Shown one piece after another: positions 62,719 through 64,000 of a DNA stretch of 64,000 bases. A program made the position numbers and the translations under genes. Origin of the DNA: Nostoc sp. ATCC 53789 (GTDB taxonomy: Bacteria > Cyanobacteriota > Cyanobacteriia > Cyanobacteriales > Nostocaceae); NCBI RefSeq assembly GCF_009873495.1, contig NZ_CP046703.1, positions 4,320,501 to 4,384,500 on the forward strand. The letters run 5' to 3'. How positions within the stretch are numbered: the stretch's first letter is position 1; each line of letters begins with the position of its first letter. The notes under the pieces are model-generated. The model saw nothing but the letters and a program-made list of their open reading frames with translations. It was not told where the DNA came from and made no database searches.

Positions 62719-64000
62719 TTATAAATTCAGAGGAATACAAACATCTGGCGCACACAAAGTAGTAAAATTCAGCGTTGTCACCTCAAAGGTATTCAAATCT
62801 ACGCGACGAATAGAGTGGTTATTAGTATCAGCAATATATAGATATGAACCACTAGCAGTCAATCCCGAAGGTTCAAAAAAACGAGTATTCTTACCTTGTC
62901 CATCTTGTAAACCAGCAATACCATCTCCCAAAATTGTTTGACAATTACCACTAGGACTAACTAATTTAATTTTGTGATTGTAGGTATCTGCTACCCATAT
63001 AAAATTCTGAGCAAATTCCACTCCTAAACAGTGTTGTAAACGGACATCTTCACCTTGTCCATCAACGTCACCAAAACCAAATAAACCCCCACTACCGCAA
63101 ACGGTTCGCACTTGATACGGTTCTACGATTCCAACACCACGAATTGAACTAACTTCACTGTCAGCGATATATAATTCTTTTCCATCGGTGCTAATACCAC
63201 TGGGTTGAGCAAAGGCAGATTCGGTAAGTGAACCATCAACGCAAGCTTCTGCACCAGTACCAGCATAAGTTTTAATCATGCTAGTTTCTAAATCCATTTC
63301 CCAGATTTGATGTGGCCCAGCCATTGCAATAAACAAGGTATTTCCCACCTTGACTAAATCCCAAGGGGAATTCAGCGCAGTTTCTAAACCAACACCGCCA
63401 TGAGGATGAATATTCCGGCTTTGTTCACCAGTTCCTGCGATCGCACTTACAACTTGACGCTTCAAGTCAACTCGCCGCAGGGTATGATTTTCTGTATCAG
63501 CAACATAAAGAATTTGATTTTCTGCATCATAAGCCATTCCCTGTGGTGCATAAAACTGCGCTTCGTTAAAAGCACCATCCGTTAAACCAGATTTTCCAGT
63601 ACCAATCAAATGCAGAATTTTGCCGTCGAAGCTACTCATAATCAGGCGATGATGTCCAGAATCAGCGATGAACAAACCCGCTTGGGTAGCTAAGACTTTA
63701 CCAGGAAAAGCTAGGGGAGTAATTAATGGCTGGCGCTGTTTTTCTAATATCAAACTAAGTTCTTGAAAATTAATCGTGCCTTTATCCTGGTGTTGCTGAA
63801 TTAACTTTTGAATTAATTCGTCTAAAGTGTCACGGTTTCCTTCTCCAGAAATCTGACCAATCACGTAACCTTCTGGATCAATAATTATTAATGTAGGCCA
63901 AGCACGTACAGCATATTCTTCCCAAAGTCGAAAATTGCTGTCAACTATAACTGGGTGTTCAACGTCGTAGCGCAGGATAGCTTGGCGAATATTTTCTGTT
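62719..64000 (-). CDS. thioredoxin-NHL repeat protein (NHLRC2-like), 5' end outside window
   Basis: The frame is open from 64000 to the stop at 62719 (427 codons seen). The first visible part is thioredoxin-like (HPVIVDSNFRLWEEYAVRAWPTLIIIDPEGYVIG, with the cis-Pro WPT). After a linker come about five NHL beta-propeller units (LFIADSGHHRLIMSS, ILYVADTENHTLRRVDL, YIADTNNHSIRRVDL). This is the NHLRC2 layout. A GTG at 63864 gives a shorter reading but cuts the thioredoxin part, so the real start is beyond the edge. Function unknown. Confidence 0.85.
   Translation of the reverse strand, partial: TENIRQAILRYDVEHPVIVDSNFRLWEEYAVRAWPTLIIIDPEGYVIGQISGEGNRDTLDELIQKLIQQHQDKGTINFQELSLILEKQRQPLITPLAFPGKVLATQAGLFIADSGHHRLIMSSFDGKILHLIGTGKSGLTDGAFNEAQFYAPQGMAYDAENQILYVADTENHTLRRVDLKRQVVSAIAGTGEQSRNIHPHGGVGLETALNSPWDLVKVGNTLFIAMAGPHQIWEMDLETSMIKTYAGTGAEACVDGSLTESAFAQPSGISTDGKELYIADSEVSSIRGVGIVEPYQVRTVCGSGGLFGFGDVDGQGEDVRLQHCLGVEFAQNFIWVADTYNHKIKLVSPSGNCQTILGDGIAGLQDGQGKNTRFFEPSGLTASGSYLYIADTNNHSIRRVDLNTFEVTTLNFTTLCAPDVCIPLNL

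Overview
This window reads as chromosomal DNA of a filamentous, heterocyst-forming-type cyanobacterium close to Nostoc. The support is the very frequent HIP1 octamer (GCGATCGC), phycobilisome genes including C-phycoerythrin, a CrtO-type carotenoid ketolase, CYP110-like P450s, many Uma2 (DUF820) genes and dense interspersed repeats. No rRNA, tRNA or CRISPR array was seen. Functions below come from protein motifs and family memory; no database search was run.

Layout. 1-5170: one dynamin-like GTPase gene, running off the left edge, cut into three pieces by an IS66-family element and an ISAzo13-like element; removing both, each with one copy of its target duplication, restores a single open frame. 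5262-13700: phosphoketolase-like enzyme, two P450s, a DUF2993 protein and crtO. 14500-21000: TPR lipoprotein, an RmlD-like reductase, then a conflict-type (STAND/NLR-like) cluster of two NACHT-like ATPases, a propeller of nearly identical WD40 repeats and a small two-helix membrane protein. 21300-26100: glycine cleavage operon gcvT-gcvH-gcvP. 26300-37800: mixed housekeeping genes (pentapeptide protein, a STAND-TPR protein without its P-loop core, an LpxB-like protein, mutS, a metallophosphoesterase, a lipid kinase, an LprI-like protein).

37950-59440 is a light-harvesting region. CcaR and CcaS, a green/red light two-component system, flank a tandem CcaR-type box, a cpeC cut short after 109 codons, and cpeR. 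Then come hemC, glgA, cpeY, a CpeF-like HEAT protein, cpeZ, cpeA, cpeB, a small nblA, cpeS, a coupled zincin-like gene and a cpcG rod-core linker. Conflict genes sit inside this region: a double-TIR ATPase bracketed by 39-bp inverted repeats, and a HigBA toxin-antitoxin pair. 59670-64000: RluD-like pseudouridine synthase, Uma2, DUF952, KGK and a partial thioredoxin-NHL protein.

How the genes work together: CcaS senses light and CcaR should act on the box upstream of cpeC'-cpeR; CpeR activates cpeBA; CpeS, CpeY, CpeZ and the CpeF-like protein attach phycoerythrobilin to CpeA/CpeB; CpcG links rods to the core; NblA triggers phycobilisome breakdown; HemC feeds tetrapyrrole synthesis.

The main unusual points are the IS-split dynamin gene, the deletion-shaped cpeC-cpeR locus under an intact CcaR box, the double-TIR gene in an inverted-repeat frame, several small non-autonomous elements with visible target duplications (two sharing ends and each with a perfect 10-bp duplication), and repeats inserted in frame inside mutS, an lpxB-like gene and a NACHT gene.
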